From Polyangiaceae bacterium (GTDB lineage: Bacteria > Myxococcota_A > Polyangia > Polyangiales > Polyangiaceae): a DNA stretch of 64,000 nt. The notes beneath the pieces are model-generated. The model ran no database searches, was not told the origin of the DNA, and worked only from the letters and a program-made list of their open reading frames with translations. Position numbers and translations under genes: made by a program. This document shows positions 19,001-28,330 of this stretch, one piece after another (position 1 is the first letter of the stretch; each line of letters opens with the position of its first letter). Where the stretch lies: contig JAICQO010000014.1 in NCBI GenBank assembly GCA_025937835.1, forward strand, positions 1 to 64,000. The letters run 5' to 3'.

Positions 19001-22000
19001 TCGCCGCGACGATTTGCGTTGGTTCTTCGAGCTGCGCGTCGAAAGCGCGGGAGACGCGGGCGAAAAGCGCCGGCTGCTCGCGGAGTACGCGGGGCTCGAG
19101 GAAGAGGCGTTCGAGGCGCCCGAGCGCGCGGTGAACCTGTACCGCCGCATGCTCGAGCTCGACGCGGGCGACCGCACGGCGCTCACGACGCTACCCAGGC
19201 TCTTGCTCGCCCAGGGCGACGCGGCGGGAGCGGCCGAGGTGATCGCGCAGCACCGAGATCAGCTCGTCGGCGAGGGCCGCGCCGAGCTCGAGGCGGAGCT
19301 CGCCGAGCTCTACCTCGAGCGCCTGAGCCGCCCGGAAGATGCGCTGATCAGCGCCATCGCGGCGCTCGGCTCGCCCGAGCGCGCCACGCGGGCGATGGTG
19401 GTGCTCGAGGCGCTCGTGCGCATCGACAGCGTGCGCGAGCGCGCCGCGTCGGTGCTGGCCGAGCGCTACGCGGAAGCCGGCGACGTCCGCAAAGAGGTGC
19501 AGGCGTTGGAGGTGATGCTGGCCGGCTCGAGCGATCCTGCCGAGCGCCGGATCTTGATTCAGCGGCTCACCGACGCCCACGAGACCAAGCTCTCGAGCTA
19601 CGGTAGCGCGCTCGACGTGCTCTTGCGCGCCGTCCGCGAGTTCCCGAGCGATCTCGAGCTCTGGACCCGCGCCGACAGCCTGGCGGTGTCGGCGGGGCGC
19701 CCGACCGATCTGGCCGAGGCGTTCCGCGAGGTGTTGCGTGCACCGCTCGACCGCGATCTCGAGATCGAGCTCTCCGAGCGCGCCGCGCACCTGTTCGAAG
19801 ACAAGCTCGGCGACCCGATCGGGGCGACGCCGTACCTCGAGCGCGTGCTCGGGCTCGAGCCGAGCAACGAGGCCGCGTTCCGCCGCCTGAAGGACATCCT
19901 GACCGCAGCGGAGCGCTGGGGTGAGCTCGAGGCGCTCTACGATCGGGCCGCGAACGCGACCGACGACACCACGCGTCGGATCGAGATGTTGGTCGAGGTC
20001 GCGCTGATCTGCGAAGAGATCATCGAGGACGCGGCCAAGGCCACCCGCTACTACGAGCGGATCGCGGCGATCGACCCGCTGCACGAGGGCACGAACCGGG
20101 CGCTCGATCGGCTCTACGTCGCGCAGCACAAGGACCAGGAGCTGTCGGCGTTGCTCGAGCGGCGGCTCGAGACGGCCGAGGGCGACGAGGCCTTCGAGCT
20201 CAAGCTGCGGCTGGCGCGGCTCAAGCTCGACCTGCACGAGCCCGACAAGGCCGTGAGCCACGTCGAAGACGTCCTCACCGCGCGCGTCGGCGACTACGAG
20301 GCGCGCGAGCTCGCGGAGCGCATGCTGGAGATCGGCGAGCTCCGGCAGCGCGCGGCCTCCATGCTCGAGCACGTCTACGAGGCGCGCGACGAAATTCGCG
20401 ATCTGGTGCGCGTGCTCGAGATCCGCCTCGAGGGCCTCGCCGAGCAGAAGACGCAGACGGCCGCGGACGAACGCCGCGAGCTCTTGCGCCGCATCGCGCA
20501 CCTGCGCGACGACCGGCTGCACGACGACGAGAGCTCGTTCGACGCCTTCGCGCGGCTCGTGCCGCTCGAGCCGGGCGACACCGAAGCGCGCCGCCGCTTG
20601 ATGGAGATCGGCCGCCGGCTCGGGACGCACGAGCGCGTCGCCCGCGTGCTCGCCCAAGCCGCGCAGAACACCGAGGATCCGGCGCTCCGCGGCGAGATCT
20701 TGATGCACGTCGCCGCCACCTACGACGAGCTCGTGGGCAACCGGAACGAAGCCGAGCGCGTGTACCGCGAGGTGCTCGACATCGACCGCAGCAACGCCGA
20801 CCTGACGCTGCCCGCCGCGCGTGCGCTCGAGCGCATCTACGTCGGGGCCGGCGACAACGCCAAGCTGGCCGAGATGCTCCGCATCGAGGTCGCGCTCGAG
20901 ATGGAGTCGGCCACGCGCCAGCGCATCCTGGGCCGCCTCGGCGACCTGTGCGAGCGCGAGCTCTACGACAACGACGGCGCGATCGCGGCCTGGAAGCAGC
21001 GGCTGGACGAGGCCGGTGACGACGAGGCCGCGCTGTCGGCGCTGGATCGCCTGTACGAGAAGACCGAGCGCTACCGCGACCTGGTCGAGGTCATGCGCCA
21101 GCGCGCCGAAATCGGCACCGACTCGATCTTGCGCCGCCGCTTGCTCGAGCGCATCGCCGAGGCGTTCTGGAAGCGGCTCGAATCCACCTCGGAGGCGATC
21201 GACGCCTACCGCGCGCTGATCAGCGAGTACGGGCCCGACGGCGACTCGCTGCGCGCGCTCGAGACCCTGTTCGAATCCTCGGAGCGCTGGGAGGATCTCG
21301 GTGAGACCCTCGAGCAGCACATCGAGATCGCGAGCTCCGACGCCGAGCGGCTCGAGCTCCTGGCCCGGCTCGGGGACATCAAGCGCGAGCGCTTGCTCGA
21401 CGTGCCGTCGGCGCTCTCGGTATACCGGAGAGCGCTCCTGCTCGACAGCCGTCACGCGGCGAGCCGCGCCGCGCTCGACAAGCTGCTCGACTCGCCCGAG
21501 GCGCAGTCGCGGCGCGAGGCGGCCCAGGTGCTGCGGCCGATCCTCGAGGGCGAGGGCGCCTACGAGCAGCTGTTGCGCGTGCTCGAGATCGAGATCGAGA
21601 CCTCGGAAGACGCGCTCGAGAAGCTCGGCAGTCTGGAGCTCGCGCTCAACGTGGCGGAGCGCTCGCTGTCCGACTCGAACCGCGCGTTCGGCTACTCCGA
21701 GCGGGCCGTGCGCACCGCGGTCGGCCACACCGACCTCCTGCCGTGGTTCGGACACGTCGAGCGCCTGGCCAACGTGACCGGCCGGCACCGAGAGCACGTC
21801 ACGCTGCTGAGCGACGTCGTGCCGAACATCTTCGACGGGCAGGTCCAGCTCGACGTCACGTTGAAGATCGCCGATCTGGCCCGTCAGAAGCTGTCCGATC
21901 GCGATCTGGCGCGCGACTACTACAAGAAGGCGCTCGAGATCCGCGCCGACGAGCGCCACGCGCTGGCAGCGCTCGAAGTGCTCTACGAAGAGAGCGGCGA

Positions 22001-25000
22001 CGCCAAGAACCTGCTCGAGGTGCTCGAGCGGCGCGCCGACATCGCCGAGACCGACGACGACAAGAAGCAGCTGATGTTCCGGCGTGCGCGGCTGCTGTCG
22101 GACGTGCTCGACGACAAGCCGCAGGCCATCGAGGTCTACCAGGTGATCCTGGACCTCGGGCTCGAGCGGCAGGCGCTCGACGCGCTCGAGACGCTGTACA
22201 CCGGCGCCGGTCGCTGGGCGGACCTGATCACGCTCTACGAGCGACAGCTCGACGCCCGCCTCGGCTCGGCCGCCGATCTACACGTCAGCATCGGCCGCGT
22301 CGCGGCGCAGAAACAGGGCGACATCCCGCTCGCCTTCGAGCAGCTCGAGGAGGCGCTCAAGCTGGATCGCCAGCACACGGGCGCGATCGCCGAGCTCGAG
22401 CGGCTGCTTCTCGAAGCCCCCGAGCTCGAGCAGCGAGCCCACGCCGCGGCGCTCCTCGAGCCCGTGTACCTGGCTCGCGCCGACTACACGCGCGTGATGG
22501 ACACGATCCGCGCTCGCCTCGAGTACGCGCCCGGCCTCGAGGAGCGGCGCGAGCTGCTCACGCGCCTCGCTCAGCTCTACGAAGAGCAGAAAGAGGATTA
22601 CCGCGCCGCGCTCGAGACGATCGCCCGACTGTTGCACGAGGACGTCAGCGACGAATCCACCGTTCACGAGCTCGAGCGCCTGGCCAAGGTGGCCGGCGCC
22701 GAGGATCGGCTGGCGGAGATCTACGCCACGGAGCTCGGCACGATCGACGCCGACGACGCGCACAGCGCGACGCTCGCGCGCCGCACCGGCGAGCTGTTCG
22801 ACTCCCTCGGCAAGCCCGACCGCGCGCTCGAGTTCTACCGCCGTGCGCTCGAGTTCTCGCCCGAGAGCCGCTCGCTGTTCGACTCGATCGACGCGATCTT
22901 GAAGCGCCTTTCGCGCCACGAAGAGCGGGTCAAGCTCTACCGCGGCGCGCTCGAGCACCGCTTCGATCCGGCGGATCGGCTCGCGACCCTGCACACCATC
23001 GCCGCGCTCGAGCGGCGTGAGCTCGGCCGGGCCGACGACGCGATCGAGACCTACCGCGCCGCGCTCGAGGTCGAGGACATGGATCCTCGCACGCTCGACG
23101 CCCTGGCCGAGCTGTACACGGAGCGCGGTCGCTGGGAAGACCTGGCCGAGCTCTACCTGAGGCGCGCCGAGACGGCGAGCGACGCCAACGTGGCGGCCGA
23201 TTACCGCTTGTCACTCGCCAAGCTACACGTGCAGACCGGGCAGCTCGAGCGCGCCGTCGATCAGCTGGAAGAGATCGTGCGCGTGCTGCCGAGCCACGCG
23301 CAGGCCATCGCCGAGCTCGAGTCGCTGCGTAAGAGCGAGCCGCTGCGCGAGCGGGTGGTCGACATCCTGCGGCCGCTGTACGAAGCCGCCGACGACTGGC
23401 GACGCCAGATCACGCTCAACGAGGATCGCTTCACGCTCGCCAATGACGCCGCCGGTCGAGTGGCGGTGCTGCGCGAGACCAGCGAGCTCTGGGAGCGGCG
23501 CGGCAACGACGAGAAACGCGCGCGCCGCGCGATGGAAGCTGCCGTTCGCATCGATCCCGAGGACGGCGACGTGCGCCGTGAGTACGAGCGGTTGACCGAG
23601 CAGACCCACTCCTGGGATCAGTTCACCGAGGTCTACGAGGAGGTCCTGGCCGAGAACCCGGAGCTCGCGAGCCGCCGCGACATGCTGCAGATCCTGGCCG
23701 AGGTGCACGATGCGCGGCGCAACGATCCGCGCCGCTCGCTCGAGGCCTACGATCGACTGCGCGCGACCGACGAGACCGACATCGGCCCGCTCGAGAAGAT
23801 GGAGGCGCTGGCGACGTTGCTCAGCGACTGGCCGACCCTGGTGCGCGTCCTGACGGCCAAGGCCGACTTGCTGCTCGACGACGGCGAGCGGGCCAGCGTC
23901 TGGCGCCGCGTGGGCGAAGCCAAGCGCGACATGCTCGACGACGCCGATGGCGCGATCCAGGCCTACGAGCGCGCGCTCGACCTCGATCCGGAGAGCGCCT
24001 TCACGCTGGATTGCTTGATCGAGCTGTACGAGGGCCGGCGCGACGCGCCGCGCCTGGTGGAGCTCTATCAGCGCCGCGTCGAGCTCGCGGAGGACGACGA
24101 CGCGGATCTCAAGTTCACCCTGCTCACGCTGGCGGCCGCGGCCTACGAGAAGGAGCTTTCGGATCGCACCCGGGCCATCGAAGCGCTGGTGCAGGCCCTT
24201 TCCGTGCGCCCCGGCGACGAGGGCGTGCGCGACAGCCTGAACCGGCTGTACCGCGCCGAGGCGATGTGGCCGGAGCTGCTCGACAGCCTGCGCGGGCAGG
24301 CCGAGGCCACGAGCGAGCCCACGGCGCGCGCCGCTTTGCGCCGCGAGATCGGCGACATCCTCGCCGACAAGCTGAGCAGCCTGGAGGAGGCGCTCGAGTC
24401 GTATCGCCTCGCGCTCGATGACGCGCCCGACGAGATGGCGATCGTCACCAAGGTGCGCACGCTGGGCGAGGGCCACGAGGATCTGCGCTCGCCGGTCGCG
24501 GCCGTGCTGGTACCGGTGTTGAAGCGCACCGAGCGCTGGGAAGCTCTGGCCGAGGTGCTCGAGCTCCGGCTCAGCGTCGAGACCGACCCCGGCGATCGGA
24601 CTCAGACGCTGGTGGCGATGGCGGAGGTGCTGGAGACGCGCCTCGGTCGCGTCACGGACGCCGAGACTGCGCTGCTTCGCGCGCTCGCGGAGCGGCCCGA
24701 CGCCGAGGACCTGCACCGCGAGGTGACGCGACTCGCCTCCGGCTCCGGCAGCTGGTCGCGCTACGCGGACGTGCTCACCGAGCGCGCTCAGGCCACCTTC
24801 GAGCCCGAGGTCGTCAAGGACCTCTACGTGCGCCTGGCCAAGGTCGCAGAAGACAAGCTCGGCGACGACCGGCGCGCCGTCGAAGGCTACGTGAAGGCCA
24901 TCGAGCAATCGGGCGACCAGCCCGAGCTCCTCGACGCGCTGGATCGGCTGTACCAGCGGCTCGCCGATCACACCGCGCTCGCCGACGTGCTCGAGCGGCG

Positions 25001-27398
25001 CGTTTCGGTCGAGGACTCGGACAAGCGCCAGGCCGAGCTGTTCTACCGCCTGGCCGTGCTCCAGAACGACCAGTTCAAGGAGAACGCTCGGGCGCTCGGC
25101 TCGCTGCGCACTGCCATCGAGCGCGATCCCGAGCACGAGGCTGCCGTCTCGGAGCTCGAGAAGCTCACTCGGGAGCCGGAGCTGTTCGAGGAAGCAGCCG
25201 AGGTGCTCGAGAGCGTGTACCGCACGCGCAGGCACACCGACCGCCTGGCGAGCCTGTACCAGCAGCGCGTCGAACACGCGGACACGACCGGCGCCAAGGT
25301 CGAGATGCAGAAGGCGCTGGCGCGCGTGCTCGAGGACGACGTGCGCGACCCGCGCGGGGCTCAGCGCGTGATCGAAGCGAGCCTGCTCACGTCCCCCGGC
25401 GATCACGAGCTCGTGGACGAGCTCGAGCGCCTGGCGGGCATCACCGGCGAGTGGAGCTCGGCCGGCGCGGCCCTCGAGAAGGCGCTCGAACAGCACGCGG
25501 AGCTCGAGACCGAGGCGGCCGTGGAGCTGTGCGTGCGACTCTCGGGCTGGCTCAAGGATCGGGCCTCCGATCCGGCCGGTGCCGAGCGCGTCCTGGCGCG
25601 GGCCCTGCGCTACGACGCCGAGAACGACGACGTGTTGGCTCGTCTCGAGGCGCTGCAGACCGGCCCGGGCCGCGAGCGCGACCTGTTCGAGACGATCCGG
25701 CGCCGCGCCAAGCTCCAGCTCGACGACCACAAGCGTGAACGGCTCTACCAGCAGGCCAAGGAGATCGCCGACGGCCTCGGCGACCACCAGGCGGCCGAAG
25801 CCGTGCTGCGCGAGCTGCTGTCGCTCGACGACATGAACGGCTGGGCCCTCGACAGCCTGACCGTGCTGCGCGAGCTCGCCGGTGACTACAAGGAGACCTT
25901 CGAGCTTTTGGTTAGACAGAGCGAGCTGTCGACCGATCCGGCAAGCACGCGCGAGCTCCAGCGCAAGGCCGCCGGAATCGCCCGCGACCGGCTCGAGGAC
26001 ACGCCGCGCGCGATCGAGCTCTTCGAGCAGCTGTTCGAGGACGACTCGTCCGACGACACCGCGGCCACGGCGCTGCGCTCGCTGTACGCCGAGCAAGGCC
26101 GTTTCCAGGACCTGGGCCGGCTGATCGAGCGCCTGATCGACGTCGCGACCTCGCCCGGCGAACGCAGCAAGCTCCGCATCGAGCTCGCCAAGCTGAGCGA
26201 GGAAAAGTTCGCGTCGCTCGATACGTCCATCGATCAGCTGCGCGCGGTGCTCGAGGACGAGCCCGGCCACGAGCTCGCCGTGGTGCACCTGAGCGAGCTC
26301 TACGAGCGCACCCAGCGCGACGAAGAGCTCGCGTCGCTGCTCTCGACACAGATCGAGGACGCTCAGGCCCGGAACGACCTGGACGCGGAGCTCCGCTTCC
26401 AGACGCGGCTCGGCGATATCTACGAGGCGCGCCTGCGTGACCGTTCGCGCGCCATCGAGACCTATCGCAGCGTGCTCGAGCGCAAGCCCGACCATCAGGG
26501 TGCGCTCGAGGCTCTCTCACGCTTGCTCACGGCCGACGGCCGGCTCGACGAGGCGACCGAGGTCATGGAGAAGCTGCTCGCGCTGGCTAGCGGAGACGAA
26601 GCCGTTCGCCGTTCGCTGGAGCTCGCGGGCGTCTACGAGAAGCAGGGCCAGAACGACAAGGCCGCACACGCGCTCGAGGTCGGGCTCAAGGCAGACCGCC
26701 GCAACCTGGAGATCAGAAAGCGGCTGCGCCCGCTGTTCCAGGCGGCGGCGGATTGGCAGGCCCTGGCAGAGCTCTCGTCCGAGGAGGCGGAGTTCGCCGA
26801 GGCTCCCGAGGCCGCCGTGCAGCTCCTGCGCCAAGCCGCGACGATCCACGCCGAGAAGCGCGACGATCTGTTCAAGGCCGCGGAGCTGCTCGAGCGCGCG
26901 ACCCAGCTCAAGCCGAACGACCGCGAGCTCTTGCTCGAGCTCTGCGACGTCTACGGCAAGAGCGGGCGCGGCCGCGACGCGGTGCGGGTCCTCGAGCGAG
27001 TCGTGGAGAGCTACGGTCAGAAGCGCACCCGCGAGCTCGGCGAAATCCACCGCCGGCTCGCCAACGCCTACATCGCCGATGGCGAGGTCCAGCGCGCGCT
27101 GGAAGAGCTCGACAAGGCCTTCCGCATCGAGCCCGGAAATCTGCAGGTCCTCACCTTGCTGGGCGACGTGGCGATCCAGGCCAAGGACTACAAGAAGGCG
27201 CAGCAGATGTACCGCGCGCTCTTGCTCCAGAAGCTCGACGAGGGCGCGCCCATCAGCAAGAGCCAGGTCTTCCTCCGTCTCGGCGACATTCACGAGGCGA
27301 TCGGCGAAACCCCCAAGGCGATTCAGATGTACGAGCGCGCCGTGCAGACGGACGGCCTGGAAGAAGCCAAGGAACGCCTGAAAACCCTGAAGAAGTAG
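16017..27398 (+). CDS. Giant TPR/helical-repeat protein (3793 residues)
   Basis: One uninterrupted 11.4-kb frame with ATG at 16017 and GAGGA just upstream. There is no signal peptide and no transmembrane segment, so the protein should be cytosolic, of about 420 kDa. Nearly all of it is an imperfect repeat of about 70-75 residues, each holding two TPR-like hairpins. The recurring theme is R-W-x-x-L, then L-E-x-R, A-x-L-x-E-x-x-L, A-I-x-x-Y-x-x-x-L, D-P and L-x-x-L-Y; roughly fifty units fit the length. A Lys/Pro-rich hinge breaks the solenoid at about residues 888-941 (KKRGKKKKRGPEP, then PPPPP). The C-terminal 120 residues (IEPGNLQVLTLLGDVAIQAK) are the most canonical TPRs. It precedes MlaE and MlaF-like genes by 46 bases. 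A scaffold role is inferred; no named homologue is claimed. Confidence 0.92.
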   Translation: MHSQEIRRALGKLQVEPDAEQAWATLTSEITTNDGDLSREDLVRLLDAAREEHARRGEWHAVARLLEVSVKVAEHTPHEADLVAAQARVLAEELYDDEGAAILYLRLLELRPNEAGAQSAIQESEGRRGRYQELVKSYLAEAEEASDDIYKSSMLMRASEMEVRYGGSGINLEQAIDRVEQAVRLDATNARASRLLEHLYRRSSRWEELARVLERLADQSEQPRERVAAGTRLARVYAQHLDDKERAARAYDRVLRDEPGYAEATSFLSEFYGAENRWAELVGLYERELKSKEMHESERLGDMLQIAMLYWKKLERPQDAEPWFERVRKVEPTNEVMLGFYREYCTALGDEARLMDVLQGAQRALRDGSKDKARVAQEIARLAEGQANAQKAIEQYKSVLRQDPDHDEARERLKTLYKQTQGYNALVELLRVQLERTPLDQYQTRLGILREVATVYRQYQKSDAALLSVLSQIVQLDDKIDEHDLEELREIVQLYERLGRHRDLITHQLKLAEVTPDVEEKRELYRSAGRRWLEQFSNAQNATEAFEKLLKVAPSDEEARRRLDELYRKRRAWNQLYELYASELADKQGSERLTLMREMAQLAQERLNKPQDAITLYRQILEIDPDRVEILDSLEKHAERSKDWATLADALERRAAIASDDQSRLATLQKLGSVYSEHLGNAESSVRTWRRVLELSPGHSRALRVLREAYLASENYDGLEQLYASQNDWEGLAEVLSNAADRAKEAPARIELSYRAARVLEQNLNQPDRAFRSYERILLADPGDVKAARALIPLYEKDEKWSRLPALYELLLEKSDDPEEKLALYTRLVEVTGRRLGDRRSAAGYARRAYELAPDEPSALVLFEDASRAAGAWESFVEALSARLPAADATPVPREEPSAATAAQTPVTEGEPKKRGKKKKRGPEPSSPSASVPPPPPAEGRDLERRALELKLARVYSDELNRVDDAVAIYKRLLERDPSDAEVTAVLENILRTGDRRDDLRWFFELRVESAGDAGEKRRLLAEYAGLEEEAFEAPERAVNLYRRMLELDAGDRTALTTLPRLLLAQGDAAGAAEVIAQHRDQLVGEGRAELEAELAELYLERLSRPEDALISAIAALGSPERATRAMVVLEALVRIDSVRERAASVLAERYAEAGDVRKEVQALEVMLAGSSDPAERRILIQRLTDAHETKLSSYGSALDVLLRAVREFPSDLELWTRADSLAVSAGRPTDLAEAFREVLRAPLDRDLEIELSERAAHLFEDKLGDPIGATPYLERVLGLEPSNEAAFRRLKDILTAAERWGELEALYDRAANATDDTTRRIEMLVEVALICEEIIEDAAKATRYYERIAAIDPLHEGTNRALDRLYVAQHKDQELSALLERRLETAEGDEAFELKLRLARLKLDLHEPDKAVSHVEDVLTARVGDYEARELAERMLEIGELRQRAASMLEHVYEARDEIRDLVRVLEIRLEGLAEQKTQTAADERRELLRRIAHLRDDRLHDDESSFDAFARLVPLEPGDTEARRRLMEIGRRLGTHERVARVLAQAAQNTEDPALRGEILMHVAATYDELVGNRNEAERVYREVLDIDRSNADLTLPAARALERIYVGAGDNAKLAEMLRIEVALEMESATRQRILGRLGDLCERELYDNDGAIAAWKQRLDEAGDDEAALSALDRLYEKTERYRDLVEVMRQRAEIGTDSILRRRLLERIAEAFWKRLESTSEAIDAYRALISEYGPDGDSLRALETLFESSERWEDLGETLEQHIEIASSDAERLELLARLGDIKRERLLDVPSALSVYRRALLLDSRHAASRAALDKLLDSPEAQSRREAAQVLRPILEGEGAYEQLLRVLEIEIETSEDALEKLGSLELALNVAERSLSDSNRAFGYSERAVRTAVGHTDLLPWFGHVERLANVTGRHREHVTLLSDVVPNIFDGQVQLDVTLKIADLARQKLSDRDLARDYYKKALEIRADERHALAALEVLYEESGDAKNLLEVLERRADIAETDDDKKQLMFRRARLLSDVLDDKPQAIEVYQVILDLGLERQALDALETLYTGAGRWADLITLYERQLDARLGSAADLHVSIGRVAAQKQGDIPLAFEQLEEALKLDRQHTGAIAELERLLLEAPELEQRAHAAALLEPVYLARADYTRVMDTIRARLEYAPGLEERRELLTRLAQLYEEQKEDYRAALETIARLLHEDVSDESTVHELERLAKVAGAEDRLAEIYATELGTIDADDAHSATLARRTGELFDSLGKPDRALEFYRRALEFSPESRSLFDSIDAILKRLSRHEERVKLYRGALEHRFDPADRLATLHTIAALERRELGRADDAIETYRAALEVEDMDPRTLDALAELYTERGRWEDLAELYLRRAETASDANVAADYRLSLAKLHVQTGQLERAVDQLEEIVRVLPSHAQAIAELESLRKSEPLRERVVDILRPLYEAADDWRRQITLNEDRFTLANDAAGRVAVLRETSELWERRGNDEKRARRAMEAAVRIDPEDGDVRREYERLTEQTHSWDQFTEVYEEVLAENPELASRRDMLQILAEVHDARRNDPRRSLEAYDRLRATDETDIGPLEKMEALATLLSDWPTLVRVLTAKADLLLDDGERASVWRRVGEAKRDMLDDADGAIQAYERALDLDPESAFTLDCLIELYEGRRDAPRLVELYQRRVELAEDDDADLKFTLLTLAAAAYEKELSDRTRAIEALVQALSVRPGDEGVRDSLNRLYRAEAMWPELLDSLRGQAEATSEPTARAALRREIGDILADKLSSLEEALESYRLALDDAPDEMAIVTKVRTLGEGHEDLRSPVAAVLVPVLKRTERWEALAEVLELRLSVETDPGDRTQTLVAMAEVLETRLGRVTDAETALLRALAERPDAEDLHREVTRLASGSGSWSRYADVLTERAQATFEPEVVKDLYVRLAKVAEDKLGDDRRAVEGYVKAIEQSGDQPELLDALDRLYQRLADHTALADVLERRVSVEDSDKRQAELFYRLAVLQNDQFKENARALGSLRTAIERDPEHEAAVSELEKLTREPELFEEAAEVLESVYRTRRHTDRLASLYQQRVEHADTTGAKVEMQKALARVLEDDVRDPRGAQRVIEASLLTSPGDHELVDELERLAGITGEWSSAGAALEKALEQHAELETEAAVELCVRLSGWLKDRASDPAGAERVLARALRYDAENDDVLARLEALQTGPGRERDLFETIRRRAKLQLDDHKRERLYQQAKEIADGLGDHQAAEAVLRELLSLDDMNGWALDSLTVLRELAGDYKETFELLVRQSELSTDPASTRELQRKAAGIARDRLEDTPRAIELFEQLFEDDSSDDTAATALRSLYAEQGRFQDLGRLIERLIDVATSPGERSKLRIELAKLSEEKFASLDTSIDQLRAVLEDEPGHELAVVHLSELYERTQRDEELASLLSTQIEDAQARNDLDAELRFQTRLGDIYEARLRDRSRAIETYRSVLERKPDHQGALEALSRLLTADGRLDEATEVMEKLLALASGDEAVRRSLELAGVYEKQGQNDKAAHALEVGLKADRRNLEIRKRLRPLFQAAADWQALAELSSEEAEFAEAPEAAVQLLRQAATIHAEKRDDLFKAAELLERATQLKPNDRELLLELCDVYGKSGRGRDAVRVLERVVESYGQKRTRELGEIHRRLANAYIADGEVQRALEELDKAFRIEPGNLQVLTLLGDVAIQAKDYKKAQQMYRALLLQKLDEGAPISKSQVFLRLGDIHEAIGETPKAIQMYERAVQTDGLEEAKERLKTLKK

Positions 27399-27444
27399 CC
27401 GGGCGCGACAAGCGCGCGTTCGCTGGTGGATAAATGGTTCGGAC

Positions 27445-28323
27445 ATGACGAGTCAGGATCCGCTGCCGGCGCGGCGCTCGACGCTGCCCTACAACCCGCG
27501 CTCCGAATACAGGCGGCGCGCGGGGTTCCTGGGCTCGATCGGCCGCGGCGCAATCGCCTGGGTGTACGGCGCCTCGGCGCTGTTCGGCACGCTGGGGCTG
27601 GCGCTGACTTCCTTCGCGACGCCGGGCCGGGCGGCGGCGCGCACGGTGCGAGCCGTGACCTTATCGCAGATCTTGTTCACGGGCGTGCAGGCGGTCTCGC
27701 TGGTGAGCGTGATCGGTCTGTTGATCGGCGCGACGATCGTGATCCAGACCAGCCTGATGGTGCCGGGCGCCGACGGCGACCTGCTCGGCAAGATCGTGGT
27801 CGCGGTGGTCCTGCGCGAGCTCTCGCCGCTGATCACGGCGATCATCGTGGCGGGTCGCTCCGGGACGGCTATCGCCACCGAGCTCGGCAACATGAAGGTG
27901 AGCGGCGAGATCCTGGCCTTGACCTCGCTCGGCATCGATACGCCGCGCTTCATCGTCTGGCCGCGGCTCGTCGCGTCGGTGCTGAGCGTCGTGGCGTTGA
28001 TGGTGTATTTCAGCTTCGTGGCGGTGATGGCCTCCGCGGTGCTCGGCCAGGCCGTGCTCGGTCCGAGCCCGGCCGAGCTGCGCTCCGGGATAGCGCGCGC
28101 GCTGACGCTGCACGACCTGGTGTTGTTCGTGGCCAAGGGCGTGGGACTCGGCACGATCGTGGGCTGGATCGCCTGCCATTACGGGCTCTTGGTGAAGAGC
28201 TCGCCGACCGAGGTGCCGAAGCAGGCCAGCGCCGCCGTGGTGCGGATGCTGCTCGGCGCCGTGATGTACGACTTTGCGCTGACCGTCGTGTTCTACTGGT
28301 TGGTCGGACCGCCGCTCCGCTGA
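27445..28323 (+). CDS. MlaE-family ABC transporter permease
   Basis: A 292-residue inner-membrane permease of the MlaE/YrbE family, which moves phospholipids or other lipids between inner and outer membrane with MCE-domain partners. After a polar N-terminus come an amphipathic helix and about five membrane spans. Family signatures are the conserved core VVLRELSPLITAIIVAGRSG, then TAIATELGNMKVSGEILAL and the late VKSSPTEVPKQAS turn. Length is typical. It lies between the giant TPR gene and an MlaF-like ATPase on the same strand. No MCE (MlaD-like) or MlaC/MlaB gene is in the window, although MlaEF is normally accompanied by an MCE protein. Confidence 0.92.
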   Translation: MTSQDPLPARRSTLPYNPRSEYRRRAGFLGSIGRGAIAWVYGASALFGTLGLALTSFATPGRAAARTVRAVTLSQILFTGVQAVSLVSVIGLLIGATIVIQTSLMVPGADGDLLGKIVVAVVLRELSPLITAIIVAGRSGTAIATELGNMKVSGEILALTSLGIDTPRFIVWPRLVASVLSVVALMVYFSFVAVMASAVLGQAVLGPSPAELRSGIARALTLHDLVLFVAKGVGLGTIVGWIACHYGLLVKSSPTEVPKQASAAVVRMLLGAVMYDFALTVVFYWLVGPPLR

Positions 28324-28330
28324 GGGACCC

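Noticed and set aside
19191-26495. Very long open frames on the minus strand opposite the giant TPR gene (about 19191-21959 and 23223-26495, also 16125-18113)
   Set aside because: They are shadows created by GC-rich codons such as GAG-CTC-GAG in a stop-poor plus-strand gene. Their translations are low-complexity and lack domains or sensible starts.
27399-27444. Terminator after the giant TPR gene (gcgcgacaagcgcgc)
   Set aside because: The stem is short with no T-run, and the next gene follows on the same strand within 46 bases, so read-through is more likely.
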